The position numbers and the translations under genes were made by a program. Positions 10,660-22,798 of a stretch of 64,000 nucleotides of DNA are shown one piece after another. The notes beneath the pieces are model-generated. The model had not been told where the DNA came from and searched no databases. It saw only the letters and a list, made by a program, of their open reading frames with translations. This stretch comes from Gaeumannomyces sp. JS-464 (lineage: Eukaryota; Ascomycota; Sordariomycetes; Magnaporthales; Magnaporthaceae), in the NCBI GenBank assembly GCA_002197995.1, contig NGZR01000001.1, forward strand, positions 12,543,501 through 12,607,500. The letters run 5' to 3'. Numbering within the stretch: position 1 is the stretch's first letter; each line of letters opens with the position of its first letter.

Positions 10660-11666
10660 ATGGACTACAACCCAGACTTTGACAACGCCGACGAGCTCGG
10701 GGCAACGGTCAAGATCTACCATGCCGATAGCGTGCACGTCAACTTTGAGCTGAGCAACGTCGACCTCTCGCTGGCCAACTCGCTGCGGCGCGTCATGCTG
10801 GCCGAGATCCCGACCATCGCTATTGACAACTGCGAGATCAAAGAGAACACGAGTGTGCTGGCCGACGAGTTCATCGCGCACCGCCTGGGCCTGGTGCCGC
10901 TCGACGCGCGCGGCGTCGCCGACCTCAACTACTCGCGCGACTGCGACTGCGAGCAGTACTGCGACAACTGCTCCGTCACCATCGAGATCAACGCCCGCTG
11001 CGAGGTTGACGACCCCGGCCACGTCAGCAAGTTCTACGCCAAGGACATGTGGGTGGTAGGCAACCCGCCCAACAAGTACGTCGGCAAGCCTGTCATCACG
11101 GACCCCGACGAGAACGGCATCATCCTGTTCAAGCTGCGCTACGGCCAGGAGATCCGCATCCGCTGCATCGCCAAGAAGGGAATCGCCAAGGAGCACGCAA
11201 AGTGGTGTCCCGCCACCGCTATCGGCTTCGAGTACGACCCCCATAACCGCCTACGCCACCTGGACCTGTGGTACGAGAAGGATGCCAAGGAGGAGTGGCC
11301 GCTCAGCAAGAACGCCGAGCGCGAGCCCGCACCCCAGGAGGGCGAGCGCTTCGACTACGACGCCGTGCCCAACCGCTTCTACTTTGACGTCGAGACAGCC
11401 GGCAACCTGCTACCCGACGCCATCGTGCAAGGGGCATCAAGACCCTACAGGAGAAACTGGCCGGTGTCATCCTTGCCATCGAAAAGGGCGATGCCGCGGC
11501 CAAGGGGCTGGGCGGCGGCGAAGATTACGACATGGGCGGCGCTGGTGGTGGTGGCGGCGGCGACGACTGGGCTGGCTACACCGTATACGGCGGGGGCCAC
11601 GGCAATGTCACGAGCTATGGTAACGACGGCCCGTACGGCGGTGGCTCCACGTCTTACGGACACTAA
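10660..11666 (+). CDS. rpb3: RNA polymerase II subunit RPB3
   Basis: Third-largest Pol II subunit, an alpha-like assembly platform that pairs with RPB11. The frame from ATG 10660 has the alpha-motif (NVDLSLANSLRRVMLAEIPT, about residues 33-52) and the zinc-binding cluster CDCEQYCDNC with C95, C97, C101 and C104. The fungal body sequence then runs to NLLPDAIVQ. At 11431-11434 the frame breaks: the expected GIKTLQEKLAGVI helix and a Gly/Tyr-rich tail ending GGSTSYGH with TAA at 11664 continue one frame over. Adding one G to the GGGG run gives an intact protein of about 335 residues. No intron fits. A sequencing deletion is the simplest explanation because the gene is essential and both halves are conserved. 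Without correction the frame would run to 11808 with an unrelated tail. Confidence 0.93.
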
Positions 11667-12513
11667 TGAGGCATGCCTTTCTTCTCTTCTCTGTCGCCTT
11701 GCTTCGCCCTCCTCCGACAAGGCGTCTCACCCGACACAATTCTTGCTCCGCTGTCGCTGTAATAGAATCATGTGCGCTGGTGGCTTCCATGTCTCCTTGG
11801 AGGTGTGAGCAACCCGCTCCGTCCTGCTACTCTGGCGCCACGTGCGTGCCGCCAACAGAGGAAGAAACGGCATAAAATCTGGGTAGATCTGGGCTTTTCT
11901 TTTCTTTTTCTTTTTTTCCCCCGGGGTGTCTGGCGTATTTGGCTAAAATTCAAGACGGTGGTGCCCTGCCTTAGAAACGACGACATTAGATCCCAGGCGG
12001 TGGTCACGTCTGGTGTGCTGGTTGATTCAATCTTATAATTCATATTTTGTCTTGGAAACCGGCTCCGGTGTATTGAGTGCGGCTGTTTCGAATTTGACTC
12101 CTGTTTTCGGCCCTTACGAGGATACCACCCAGGCCTAACGCCTCGCGTCCATTCCCCACCTGTCGGGATGCAGTCTCCAGACGGGCAGTTACATGGGCAG
12201 GTAGCTGTGTGAACATGTGTATGCTAATTGATGTGTGGATCCTGAGGTAATATCAGCGAGAAATGCGTCAGAGAATAGAAATAGACAAGGCTAAAGGAAG
12301 AAGAAACACAACGAAGTATTCATAGCCCTATCCTATCCCGATTCCGATGGCATGCGGTACGCTGGTCGGTGCGGGTGTCTATGCTGATGTGAAAACGCCG
12401 CCCTGAGTCTATTGTCTACCCACAAAATATACCTGAAGGAAAATAAGGAGAAATCTGGTAACGGGCGTGGCTGTAGCTGGTCACTGGAGAGGGAGCGAGA
12501 TGAGAGCGCAATT
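11667..12513. other. Convergent 3' region between rpb3 and the carrier gene
   Basis: 3' untranslated sequence of two convergent genes. No further gene recognised; the overlapping short open frames on both strands have no recognisable features. Confidence 0.5.
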
Positions 12514-13877
12514 TCATGCCGCTACATCTGCGCTTGTACTGTTGATCTTTCTGTACATCTTCCGATGCGCTTCTAGAAAGAGAAATGTACATATCGTTTG
12601 CCTGTGCACACCCGTGGCTTGCATGTCAGCGGCGGCGACGTGGAGTAAGCACGGGGAAAGTAACTGCCGGGTATGCAGGAGACTGGGCAGGGTGAATCAA
12701 GATTCGGTTGACTCACGGGCCGAGACGCAGAAAAACTAGGGACCCAGCCTTTGAACATCCAGCCAACGCCTTCGGCAGAGTAGATGTCAATAATAACCTT
12801 GGGGATGCTGGACGACTTGCCGCTTGCAGACATGATGCGGGTCTTGATGACGTCGATGGGACTGGTGACGGTTGCGGCGACGACGCCAGCAAGGAAGCTA
12901 GAGGTAAAGTGGGTTGGCAGGCCGTCGCCGAGCGGGGTGTTAGCGACGATGAGGCGCTTGAAGGTGTCGTAGGAAGCCAGCTGAGACGACGTCATGGCGG
13001 CGGCGCGGAGGCTGTTGGGAAGAACGCCGCGAAACCAGCTGGCGGGACCTTCCTCGCGCAGCATGCGGATCATGCCGTCGGCGGCGTGTCTGTAGTTGCG
13101 GCGCTGGTGCGGAGGCAGGGCGGCGTCGTGTTGCATGCGCACGTTGAGCACGTCGGCGGCGTTGCCGCCGACGCCGCCGACGAAGCCGGAGCCCGCCGAT
13201 AGGGCGATCAGGGCAGCGAAAGAGGCTCGCGGCGCCGGAGCGGGCGGCGTGGCGGGCCTTGAGCTCCTCGTAAATGCCGAAGCGGGTGGTGCTGTAGGTT
13301 AGTTGGCGCAACAGCGAGGCTGACAGGCCGGCGTAGAGGCCGCGCAGGCCGTCATGGCGCACGATGTGGACAAAAGTGCCGCTCATACTTCTGGGCATAT
13401 CGCCTGTGCGCATTTGCAGGCGCACCTGCAGCTGGCCGGTTAGCAACGGGAGGCTTGCAGACGCTGGCCCCGGCCGACGTGTTGGCCAGCCGGCCAGGGA
13501 AGGCACATAGAAGACGTGCTCCGTGTCTTTTTACGTGCTGGCACACGGTGGGTTACGATGCGCAAAACATGCCTTGACTTCAACACGGCAGCCCCGCCCG
13601 GCTTCTACGTTAGCCGTCGGTGTCGTTGCTGGCTGCCCGCACATGACCACAAGGGCGGCGGGCCGCTGCACTTACCGAGATCCAGTGGGTGGGTGACACA
13701 AGCAGCCAAGCTGGACGCACTGCCTCCGAACCAGAAGGGGTTAGCGCACCGCCGCGGGCTTTGGCCGCTCCCGCTCTCGGACGGCGACGGCTGCATGGAC
13801 GGGCGCCGAGCCGGCCGGACCGCAGCCGCCAATGATGCGGCGGCGGTGGTGGGCGGAGTGGTCGTGGTCGACTGCAT
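12514..13877 (-). CDS. dic1: Mitochondrial dicarboxylate carrier
   Basis: Six-helix mitochondrial carrier that exchanges malate or succinate for phosphate across the inner membrane. Exon 1 (13877-13676) encodes a Thr/Ala-rich N-terminus and FWFGGSASSLAACVTHPLDL. The main exon (13425-12717) carries VRLQMRTGD, the second repeat with ADVLNVRMQHD, and the third with SPIDVIKTRIMSASG. Last exon 12601-12514 ends YRKINSTSADVAA. The three carrier signatures (PLDLxK, ADVLNVR, PIDVIK) and the FWFGGSASS start match DIC1. Joining exon 1 to the main exon in frame needs a 5-base exon, TCAAG at 13577-13573, restoring PLDLVK. The main exon has two apparent one-base insertions, an AAA run at 13219-13221 and an AAAAA run at 12731-12735 (plus-strand view). 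Correcting them gives 334 codons exactly. Confidence 0.88.
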
Positions 13878-14752
13878 CTTTGCAGCTTTCAGGGCTCGGC
13901 AGGGGCGCGCATTCCGCAAACCAGAAACCGGAAGGGGGTCGGGGAGCGAGCGGCGAGAGATCAAGTCAAAGAACAGACCCGAGCGATGACGTCTTGGGCT
14001 CGCTCAAAGGCTGGCTGGCTGTGTGTGGGTGGTCCCAGAAGAAGCTAAAAATTTGCAACCTTTTAGCGGCGGGGGAAGATAGTAAAACCAGAAACCACCA
14101 AAGAGCGCCCTCTGCGCCGTGGCCGTGGGAAAATAAATAAATAAAAACAGCACTTGGTGGCCTGTATGAGGTGCCCTGGCCTGCCGTTATTCCCAATTGC
14201 TCGGCAGAAAAGTCCCGAACAAGAACAAACCCACCCTGTTCCGGGGTTCCTTGCGCTTTCGCCGATGACGGGACCAACCTGGCCATGTGCCATGATGCAT
14301 TTGCTTTGCGGTTTGTGCGCTCGCAGCTCGCACGGCGGTCGCGCGTCATCATGCGGCGCACCACACACCGCTGCCATCTGCCCTGCAGCTCACACGCCGG
14401 ATCCCTGCGGCTCCCGCGAACTCCTGTAGCGGGCCGGTATCGCTGAAGCAAGTCGGGGGTCCACCCTACGCGCTCGTGTCTCCATTGGCCAACAGCGACT
14501 GACAAATTTCACTATCGTCAATTGATAACCCGAGCCCGCACCACTCAACAGGAACTGCACGAAGCAGCCCTGGCACGCAGCCCGGCACACCTCTGACATC
14601 GCTAGATGGTGATAAAGCCTAGGAATACAATGACTACCTGAGCCACGAAGAATAAAAAGACATAAATCAATCCGAATGAGCGTTTAACCAAGGCGGCGTG
14701 ACAGAGAGTAAAAGACAAGACAACCCCCTGAAAGAGCGGGCTGACCTACAGA
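13878..14752. other. Divergent promoter region, carrier gene and PheRS
   Basis: Shared upstream region of two divergent nuclear genes for mitochondrial proteins. GC-rich; no recognised RNA gene or coding region. Confidence 0.45.
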
Positions 14753-16371
14753 ATGGCCTCGCTTCTCCGCTCAGGGGTTGGAGCTGTCTCAAGGGTACGA
14801 GGTTTGGTATGGACAAGACACTGCCAAAAGGCTCTCCCCAGCGTCCACATACAAAGGTATACAAGGGCGTTTTCCACGTGTAAGTCTGGCACATGGTTCA
14901 AATCTATCACGATCCCTCGCTCACACCCACTCACCAGCAGCGACGCCCTTTGCTGCTCATACTCCTGCCCCTGCTGCTACAAGCACTACAACCAGCCCGG
15001 GGCAGACGACCAAGCCAGCCTCACCGCCGTCCCTCACAATCAATGGCCGCAGCTACGAGAAAGACAAGTGGTTCAATGTCCCCCAAACGTTGTGGCTGCG
15101 ACGTCGCGGCGGCTCCATCTGCACAAGGACCACCCCATCTCCATCACTAGGCAGATCATAGAGTCCAAGTTCCCTGCGCCGACCTTCAAGTACCACAATA
15201 CCTTTGACCCCGTAGTGTCGGTCGCCGAGAATTTCGACTCGCTCGGCTTCCCGCCCGATCATCCGGGCCGCGCCCGCTCCGACACCTACTATATCAACAA
15301 GGACACCCTGCTGCGCACCCACACGAGCGCCCACGAGCTCGAGCTGTTCGGCCGCAGTGAGAGCGATGGCTACCTGGTCAGCGCCGATGTGTACAGGCGC
15401 GACGAGATCGACCGAACCCACTATCCCGCCTTCCACCAGATGGAGGGCGCCCGCGTGTGGGACCGCGGCAGCGTGCCTGGTGGTGACATGGCCGCCGCCG
15501 TCTGGGCGGACTTGGCACGCCTCCCGGCCCACGGCGTCGAGGTTGAGGACCCGAACCCACCCTTCCACGCCCAGCGGAACCCGCTGCAGGAATCTCACCA
15601 CTCTCCAGCCGAGGTTGAGGCCATCGCGGCCCACCTCAAGCGGTCGCTTGAGCTCATGGTCGTCGACATTTTTACACGTGCCAGGAGCGCGGCAGCGGCA
15701 GCGGCAGCTGCGGGAGGCGGCGCCGCCGTGGCCAACGACGAGCCGCTCCGGATGCGCTGGGTCGAGGCCTACTTCCCGTTCACGAGCCCCTCGTGGGAGC
15801 TGGAGGTGTACCACGGCGGAGACTGGCTCGAGGTTCTGGGCTGCGGTGTCTCGCAGCAGCGCATCCTGATCGACGCCGGCGTCCCCACCCAGATGGGCTG
15901 GGCCTTCGGTCTGGGACTCGACCGCATCGCCATGCTGCTGTTCCAGATCCCCGACATCCGGCTCTTTTGGTCGCGCGACGAGCGCTTCCTGAGCCAGTTT
16001 TCGGGCGTGTCAGACGACCTCGCAAAGATCCGGCCCTTCATGCCCTTCTCCAAATACCCGGCCTGCTGGAAGGACGTGTCTTTCTGGCTGCCGTCCACAA
16101 CCTCGGCGGCAGGCGGCGGGCCCGGGGCGGCGGGTCCACATGACTTTCACCAAAACGACGTCATGGAGATCGTGCGCGACATTGCGGGCGATGTGTCGAG
16201 GATGTCCGGTGTTTTGACGAGTTTGTGCACCCCAAGACGGGCAGGCGCAGCATGTGCTACCGCATCAACTACCGCAGCTGGGAGCGGACGCTGACAAACG
16301 CCGAGACCAACGACCTCCATAGTCGCGTGTCCGATGCCCTCGTTGGCCGCCTGGGGGTCGAGATCAGGTAG
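14753..16371 (+). CDS. msf1: Mitochondrial phenylalanyl-tRNA synthetase
   Basis: Monomeric class II PheRS that charges mitochondrial tRNA-Phe. Exon 1 (14753-14879) encodes MASLLRSGVGAVSRVRGL through RYTRAFST, a basic targeting sequence. A 58-bp intron (14880-14937, GTAAGT/ACCAG) follows. Exon 2 has INGRSYEKDKWFNVP, LHLHKDHPISITRQIIESKF, the motif 2 region THYPAFHQMEGARVW, the aminoacylation core, motif 3 (GWAFGLGLDRIAMLLFQI) and the C-terminal anticodon-binding FDX-ACB domain ending VGRLGVEIR. Two one-base deletions break the frame: the AAA run at 15085-15087 (NVPQ then NVVAATSRR) and near 16192-16196 (AGDV then EDVRCFDEFVHPKTG). With both restored the gene is 521 codons including stop at 16369-16371, normal for the family. 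Confidence 0.93.
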
Positions 16372-18729
16372 AGAGGTAGTCGACGGGACATCTGTCTCCC
16401 TGTGCTGGCCGGTTTGCTTTCCGCCAGACCGGCCAAGGGGGTGATCAGGAAGGAAAAGAGAAAAAAGGGAGAAGAATAGTAATAAAGGGGCTGCTGAGCG
16501 GCCATTTGCTCAACCAAAACGGTACCCCTTCCAGGCAATTGACCCGCAGCCAAAGCCCGAAAATCAATCGCATATATTCCAGGCAGACTCGCGTTCTCGA
16601 CCTGGAGGACATGGCAAGTCAGGGAATAGTGTCGTGGCATTGGAGGCCCAGGGGCCAGGCTTCGAGCCGACTACTGTGCTATTTACCGGGATGGCAGAGG
16701 CTTCGGCGGGCCATGCGACAATCTCTCCAGTGCTGAAAAATAAAGAAGAAAAAGAAAAGATCCGATTTATTTGTAATGGAGTGTATAGATTTTCGCTGTG
16801 GATATAGTGTATGATGTGGTGTGTACAACACGGGAGGAAGCGGATAAATTACATGGACAGAGTGCTAAGGGCGCGGCTCTGGGCGCGGGTTAAGCATGGG
16901 AACATCACAGCGGTTCTGTCGGGTGAGACGGAGTCAATGGACGTGGCCACCGAATCGCCGCCGGCGGATTTTCTGCGGCGGGACTCGCGGCCGAGGCATC
17001 CGAAGTGTCAAGAAGTGGTGGCTGTGTAAGGAAAAGAAAGAATGAAAAAAAAAAAAAAAAAACTCCTTGAAACCACGAATTCAATTACGGCGGACGCTGT
17101 CCATCTCGTGCCAGAAGCTGTGCAGTTTGGTTCTCCCTCCCACCGTTACCTCTCCCCACTGTCTTGACTCTCACACCTGAAGTCCGTGCCGTCGGTAGCT
17201 TCGTGAATGGGCTCTCTGTTGAGGCGCAGGCAACAGTTCCATCTGACTTTGCTGCTTTCAAGCAGTATGTGCCTGGAAAGCACGGGCCGTGCGCTGGACG
17301 CACGCATGGCCAGTCCGACAGGAATCTTGGACGTCTTGCGTTTTACCCACGCAAACAACGGTATCTATCACGTATATATTACCTTGCAACGGGGCCAGGC
17401 CCAGCAAGTGAAGGAGAACCAAAGGTCAGCGGTTTTGTGCCGGCAGCTTTACCAAGGGTCCCATCGCTCCAACTTGTGTTGTTCTGGAACTTGAACAAGC
17501 GGCAAGGGACGCCCGCCTAGGTACCGAGGCAGGTTTGTGTGGCATGCACCGGTGGGATGAGATGTATATGTAGATAAGGCTCGACGCCAAGGTTGGCCAA
17601 TTTGCTTGGTGGCTTTCCTCGTTCGGATGCCTAGGGGGAGCGGAGAGCAGGCCCGCCTTGGTTGAGCGTGACTGGAAGTCTCATGATAAACAAACCGTTG
17701 CCGTCGTGTCCGTCAGAAAGAGGCCTACGGGAGAGAACGCTGGCACAGCCCGAGGAGACGGTCGGTCGGTGGAGGATGAAAGCAAATTGCAAACCGCGCC
17801 TCATTGGCTGCCTCGCGATCCGCCTGCCAGGTTGGGTAACCGGTAGTGCGTGTACCTGAAGGTTTCGAAATGGCCAATAAAGCCGGGCACAGCCTCGGCC
17901 CCAACGTGGTCAGTGGCCAATGGCGGCAGCCCGTGAGCCCGTGGAATCCAGACTGGGGATGGCCGCCGTGCCACCTACATACCCCGACCCCGAATCTGCG
18001 GAAGGTTCCAGACACGATCATTGAACCGTCGTCATCGTATTGTTTTGCCGCCCGCGCTCTCGCGGCTCTCTGCGGGACTGCGGCTTGGCGGGGAGCAGCT
18101 GTGGCGATTTTTCTCTCGTCGCTTGTCCCTCTCACCCACTTCTTTTGTTCTTGCTCTGCCAGGCTGGTAGACGACTCAAAGGAGAATCAAAGGTAATGCG
18201 TACGCGTCGACTGGAAGCGCCCAGCCTGGGCTCGGCGTGCACCACCCTGGCTCGACGTATTTCGTAGGCGGTTGGCAGCTGAAGGCTTTCGGCTCAGCCT
18301 CCAGTAGCCAAACACCACCAGATTGCCAAACCCCACCCCCAGTTCGCCACTTGGCACGCTGTGGCCCTGGGGCCTGGGCTCCACCCGAATAGCGCATGCG
18401 CCATTCAAACAGCGGCACGGCAGGCAGGGCCCCGTTCGTTAGCGCTGAGCACAGCAAACATTGAGCACAGCAGCAGCGGGCCCACCAAGCAAACAACCTG
18501 GCCCTTTGCTGCTGGCATCCATGGAAAGCGGGTCGCGGCCTTCCGGATGGAGGTCAACGTTTCACGACGCCGAAACTTAGACCCCGGAGCCCATCCATGG
18601 ATGCCCGTGTCGTGCCTTGCCGTGTCTATCTGGCGGCCAAAGGTGCTGCGGCACCTCGGACGAGGCATTTGCTGTGCTGTTGATGTTTATTGCGCCGACA
18701 TGCGCCACACTCGAGGGCCATGTGCGTGC

Positions 18730-18768
<39 letters not shown>

Positions 18769-19044
18769 CGCAGTATATATTTCGTGATTCCCTTTGCTCT
18801 CGATGCCATGCCATTCCGTCCAGACCACACAAGCGAGACACACATACACACTGATTTCTTATCTTGGGCGCCCCCAATTTCAATTACGACCTACCCCGCC
18901 GCCCATTTCCACATCCCAAATCCTCCCAACAGCCTGCCTCCCCATCTCGCACATCCAGGCAAAACCGGTCCGCGGCCACACCGCATCTACACTTGATACT
19001 CTACCATTTTCATACCGCACAACACACTCCCACACACATCCACA
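16372..19044. other. 2.7-kb region without a recognised gene
   Basis: Contains the 3' end of the PheRS transcript, an A18 tract (17045-17062), a (GT)17 microsatellite and, at its right end, the calcipressin leader rich in CA and CCCA. Open frames up to about 210 codons exist (for example 18361-18996) but run through the microsatellite and show no conserved features. Confidence 0.5.
18732..18765 (+). repeat. (GT)17 microsatellite
   Basis: Uninterrupted GT dinucleotide run of 34 bases about 280 bp upstream of the calcipressin start. Confidence 0.95.
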
Positions 19045-19835
19045 ATGTCCCAGGACGAGTCAAGACCGTCGCCGCCCTCGCGGTCGTCTACATCCAGCTC
19101 CAAGAGGTCACTGACCCTGGACCTTTCCAGCCTGCCGCCGCTGACGCCGCCAGTGCAGCCGACAAACACCCTTCTCTTCACAAACCTGCTCGACCTCGAC
19201 ATCTTCAGGCCAGACAACCTGCAGACCATCCGCGACCTCGTCGCCCACACGGCGCCCATCCACTCGTGGCCCCGCTCAAGTCCTTCCGCAGGATAGTCGC
19301 CTCCTTCTACTCTGAGGAGGCCGCCATCGCCGTCCGCCGCGCCTGGGACGGCGAGGCTATAATGGGCGAGCGCTGCAACGTCTACTTCGGCCGCCCCACC
19401 CCGCTCGACGCCAAGGACGAGCGTCTCGCCCTCCCGGACGCCGGCAAGCTCTTCTTCATCTCCCCGCCGCCGTCTCCGCCCCACGACTGGGAGATGCGGC
19501 TCGAGGGCGCCCCCAACAAGCTCGTCCACGCCGAGGACCTGGCCGAGGCCCTAGCCAAGCTGCACCACCATAAGCCCGCCGCCGCCGAGCCGCCTCTCTC
19601 CCCCGCCGAGAGCTTCGCCGGCCCATCCCCGACCTCGGCCCGCACCGGCACGACAAGGAGTCGGAGCTCGACCCTCATATACCAGCCCCAGCAGGTCGGC
19701 GCCTCCCCGGACCTGCCCGCCATCGCTGTCGAGGACATGACCGAGGACCCCGAAGAGATGAGCCCCATCGACTTCAACAGGCCCATACTGGCCCACACAT
19801 CCCGTCCTCCCGTGGAGCTGATGCACCACGCCTGA
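19045..19835 (+). CDS. rcn1: Calcipressin (regulator of calcineurin)
   Basis: Binds and modulates calcineurin, the Ca2+/calmodulin phosphatase. Start ATG 19045 (MSQDESRPSPPSRSS) leads into the RRM-like calcipressin domain: NTLLFTNLLDLDIFRPDNLQ, then after a frame break SFRRIVASFYSEEAAIAVRR and the hallmark FISPPPSPPHDW. Near the C-terminus PAIAVEDMTEDPEE resembles the PxIxIT-type calcineurin docking motif followed by an acidic stretch. The frame breaks at 19268-19269, where GG should be GGG (HSW followed by APLKSF); correction yields 264 codons. No intron is needed. The leader upstream is CA-rich. The alternative frame beginning at 18864 is an out-of-frame shadow for its first half. Confidence 0.92.
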
Positions 19836-21116
19836 GCCGTGGCTGGCTTTCCACGGCCACGAAAGCCGTTTCCCACATACATACACATCCAAACACCCGA
19901 TAACAACAAAAATACAACAATTTCTAACACGCGCACCAATTTGTGGCGAGAAAACCACCGCTTATTGCTGCGCCTCGCCACCCTTCTTCCACGCAGGAGG
20001 GCGCCGGGCCTCGTCACCAACATTGCGGCCCCCGCCTCAGAATGTTGCAAACAAGGCAATGCATAAATGCCTTGTGTCGCCTGGGCCAGGACCTGGTCCT
20101 AGAGACCACGTCCATCGTTGCCGATGCGTCTCTCCCTGGCCGGGGAGCGGGTGAATTTTCCAACCCGTGGATGACGCCTTGGTCAAGGAGACGGGCGTCA
20201 CAGACCAGCACGGGGGGAAAAGGGCAGTCTGTCATGGGTATGATGACTCTTGAGGGGGAGCGCTAGGAGGTGGTGGGGTCTCGGCATTGAGGGGAGCCGT
20301 GAGCTGCGCCTCGAAATAAAAAAAAATAAAATGTACAAGTATAGGCTCCAGAGATGACGCATCTATGAATGCGCCTCCATCACGGTCGAATAAAATATTG
20401 CTTACTGCTACACTCGGCTGCTGATTCCCTGCGCGTGTTTTTTTATGTGAACGCACGACCTTTTGCATCTGGGTGGGTAGGAAGGTAGGTAGATGTGTCA
20501 CAAAGGCGCAGCGCTGGCACCATGAAATAGACGGCCTTGATGGCTTTGGGGTATCTCTGTCATTCCAGAGTGGCGGTGGTGGTTGTTGTGGCGTCCGTAC
20601 GTTCATGCAAATGCTCATCTCCCATTTCATACATAAATGCATAGGGCATGGGTAAGCACACACCTACCAGGCGCCTCCGACCCATGGACCGAGACTGTCC
20701 AAGAGCAGGTGCTCGATCTTTCTAATGGGAATCCGTGTCTCACTCGACTCCCGACCTTGCGAGAAGGACCTTTCGGCACACCGCCTTGGGAGAAAGACAA
20801 TACCTGCACCGCTCGGCCGGGCGCTCGGTCACGGCGCTTCTCTCTAAAGTATTTGGCCCGTCCCATCATACCCTCCCTGTTCCCAAGCCAGATCCCACGG
20901 GACCGCCTCGCTCCCATGAGCGTTTCTTAAATAACTCATGCGGCCACTGCCTCGTAGAGATATGCCCTCCCCTTCCGCCTCACCGCATGATCACAAGCCA
21001 AAAATCTTCCTTGCTGTCCCATATGACGCCACAACCGCTGATGCACACCTATGAGAAACCTGATCTCGTCACTCCTGGCCATCGATTCTGCGAATCTCCT
21101 TGTTCAACAGCCTTCT

Positions 21117-21147
<31 letters not shown>

Positions 21148-21286
21148 GGTTGTGTGTGTGTGTGTTTTGTTTACTGTCCACGGATCGGTGAATAGAATGG
21201 CTGACACCATTCTGAGGCATCCCCTCCTCTTACTACTCTTTGTGTGGGACCGGATGTAAGCCTTGCAGACATGACTTTTCTGTAGT
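19836..21286. other. Convergent 3' region between rcn1 and hym1
   Basis: 1.45 kb with no recognised gene. Includes a T29 tract (21119-21147) followed by a short GT run. Poly-pyrimidine and poly-purine patches suggest untranslated sequence. Confidence 0.5.
21119..21147 (+). repeat. T29 homopolymer tract
   Basis: 29 consecutive T on the plus strand followed by GGT(TG)n. Read from the hym1 strand it is A29, downstream of the predicted stop. Confidence 0.95.
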
Positions 21287-22798
21287 TCAGGGCTCTGCTG
21301 GCAACATCCGCTCGGTCGGGTTTGGGGCGTCCCGGGTCGGCTGGATGATTCACCTCGCCGGGGCGGGACTGGTGTGGCAGGCATGTTCCTGATTTGCTTT
21401 ATGAGAAACTCGCGTTCGTCGATGAATTGCTCGTCGTCGGTGCGGTCCTCGAGGAGGAAGTGAGAGAGGAAGTTGAGGAGCTTCTCGCGGTTCATGAGGA
21501 GGATGCGCTGCACGGGTACCGACTTGTTCGGGTTTGCGACGAACACCTTAAACACGTGGAAGCCTTCGTACTGCACCATCTTGCGGTCGTCGCGCAGCAG
21601 GTTCATGCAGATCTTGAGATGCTCGCCCGATGCCACGTACTCGGTCATGACAGAATAATTGGACCGGTCCAGCAGGATCTCGCCCAGCAGTTTGATAGAC
21701 TGCCGTTTCGTCACGTAGCTGCTCGACTGCACCAGCACGGTGTTGTACTTGCTGCAGAAGAGATTGAAGTTGACCCGGAGGTAGTGAGGTACTATCTCCT
21801 TGTGTTTGGTGAGAATTTCCTGGAGAAAGGGTTGGCAGGTCCAGGGAGGCCGGGTCGGGTCAGTCAAGCACGGGCCTGTGACAGAGATATCAACCAAGGT
21901 AGGCTCACCCTGAAAGTCGTAAAGGCGTCTGCAGAAACCTCAAAGGAGCTCTATCGATCCAGTCAAAGAAGCGCCAGAAAATGCCGTTGCCGGTCTGGGG
22001 CTTGTCCTTGTCAATACTCCCGACAGGCTTGGGGGATGCCGCCCTCCCGCCCTCGTCGTATAGAATAATTGTACAGGCGGCCTCGTGCTTCAGCACCTCG
22101 CGCAGAACCGAGCCGGCCGCAGTGGCGCATTCCTTGTGGTCATATGCCCTGCACAGCTCCAGTAACACCTGAGGCCGCTGGGTGACGACGTAACTGAGAG
22201 CGACGGGGTCGCTCTTGGCGGAGGCCGAGACCGGCCGGAAGCGCAAGGCCGATGAAAAGATGACCTGGGCGTCCTTACGCGACTCGAAGGGCAGTTTGTG
22301 CAGGTTAACTGCCAGCAGATACAGGAGGTCCTCCTCGATCATGCCTAGCACCACCTGGTACACATGCTCCGGGTTGACTTCGGCCTCTGTGTCACCAGAA
22401 AAGCGCCCGCCTCCGCATCAGCAGCTCGCTCGGGCATGGGGGATGGAGTGGAGGAAAATGGGTTCGTTGGCAGCGTACCGGTTGTGCCTTGCATGATCTG
22501 CTTCATGTGGCTGAGCACTTTGGATAGCTCCTCAGCCTGTCAGGTGGGCAGTTCGAGTCAGCTGCGACCTGCGTAGCTCGATGCAGATGTGGTGTGGTGG
22601 TGTGGTGTGTGGTCTGGTATCGAGGGGGTTATGCACGAGGCTGCACGAGGCTGGCCCCTGAGCCGACAGGCAGAGAGTGGGTGGTCTCACCTTGCCGGCA
22701 CCGCCCTGGCTGTCAAGCTTGAGTACATGTTCGCGAGCCTGCTTGGCCAGGTCGAGTGTATTTGTGCGAATCCTGCCCCTCCCAAAGAAGAATGACAT
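21287..22798 (-). CDS. hym1: MO25/Hym1 family scaffold protein
   Basis: ARM-repeat scaffold of the MO25 family, which activates GCK/STE20-type kinases in the morphogenesis (RAM/MOR) network. Exon 1 (22798-22691) encodes MSFFFGRGRIRTNTLDLAK and exon 2 (22536-22479) AEELSKVLSHMKQIMQ. Exon 3 (22386-21909) begins EVNPEHVYQVVLGMIEEDLL and includes FWRFFDWID. Exon 4 (21819 down) has EILTKHKEIVPHYLRVNFN, SSYVTKRQSIKLLGEILLDR, LKICMNLLRDDRKMVQYE and NPNKSVPVQRILLMNREK. One T is missing in the run at 21942-21944 (plus strand AAA), after which ADAFTTFR is expected. The C-terminus is uncertain: I propose a 59-bp intron (21353-21295) giving VPPRREP and a stop at 21289-21287. Unspliced, the frame would run through the poly(A)-sense tract as polylysine to 21049. 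The corrected model has 373 codons. Confidence 0.9.

Noticed and set aside
11425..11440. Programmed -1 frameshift in rpb3
   Set aside because: The local bases GTGCAAGGGGCA lack a canonical slippery heptamer in the zero frame, and other genes show the same homopolymer deletions.
18361..18996. 211-codon open frame on the plus strand
   Set aside because: It runs through the (GT)17 microsatellite and has no conserved features.
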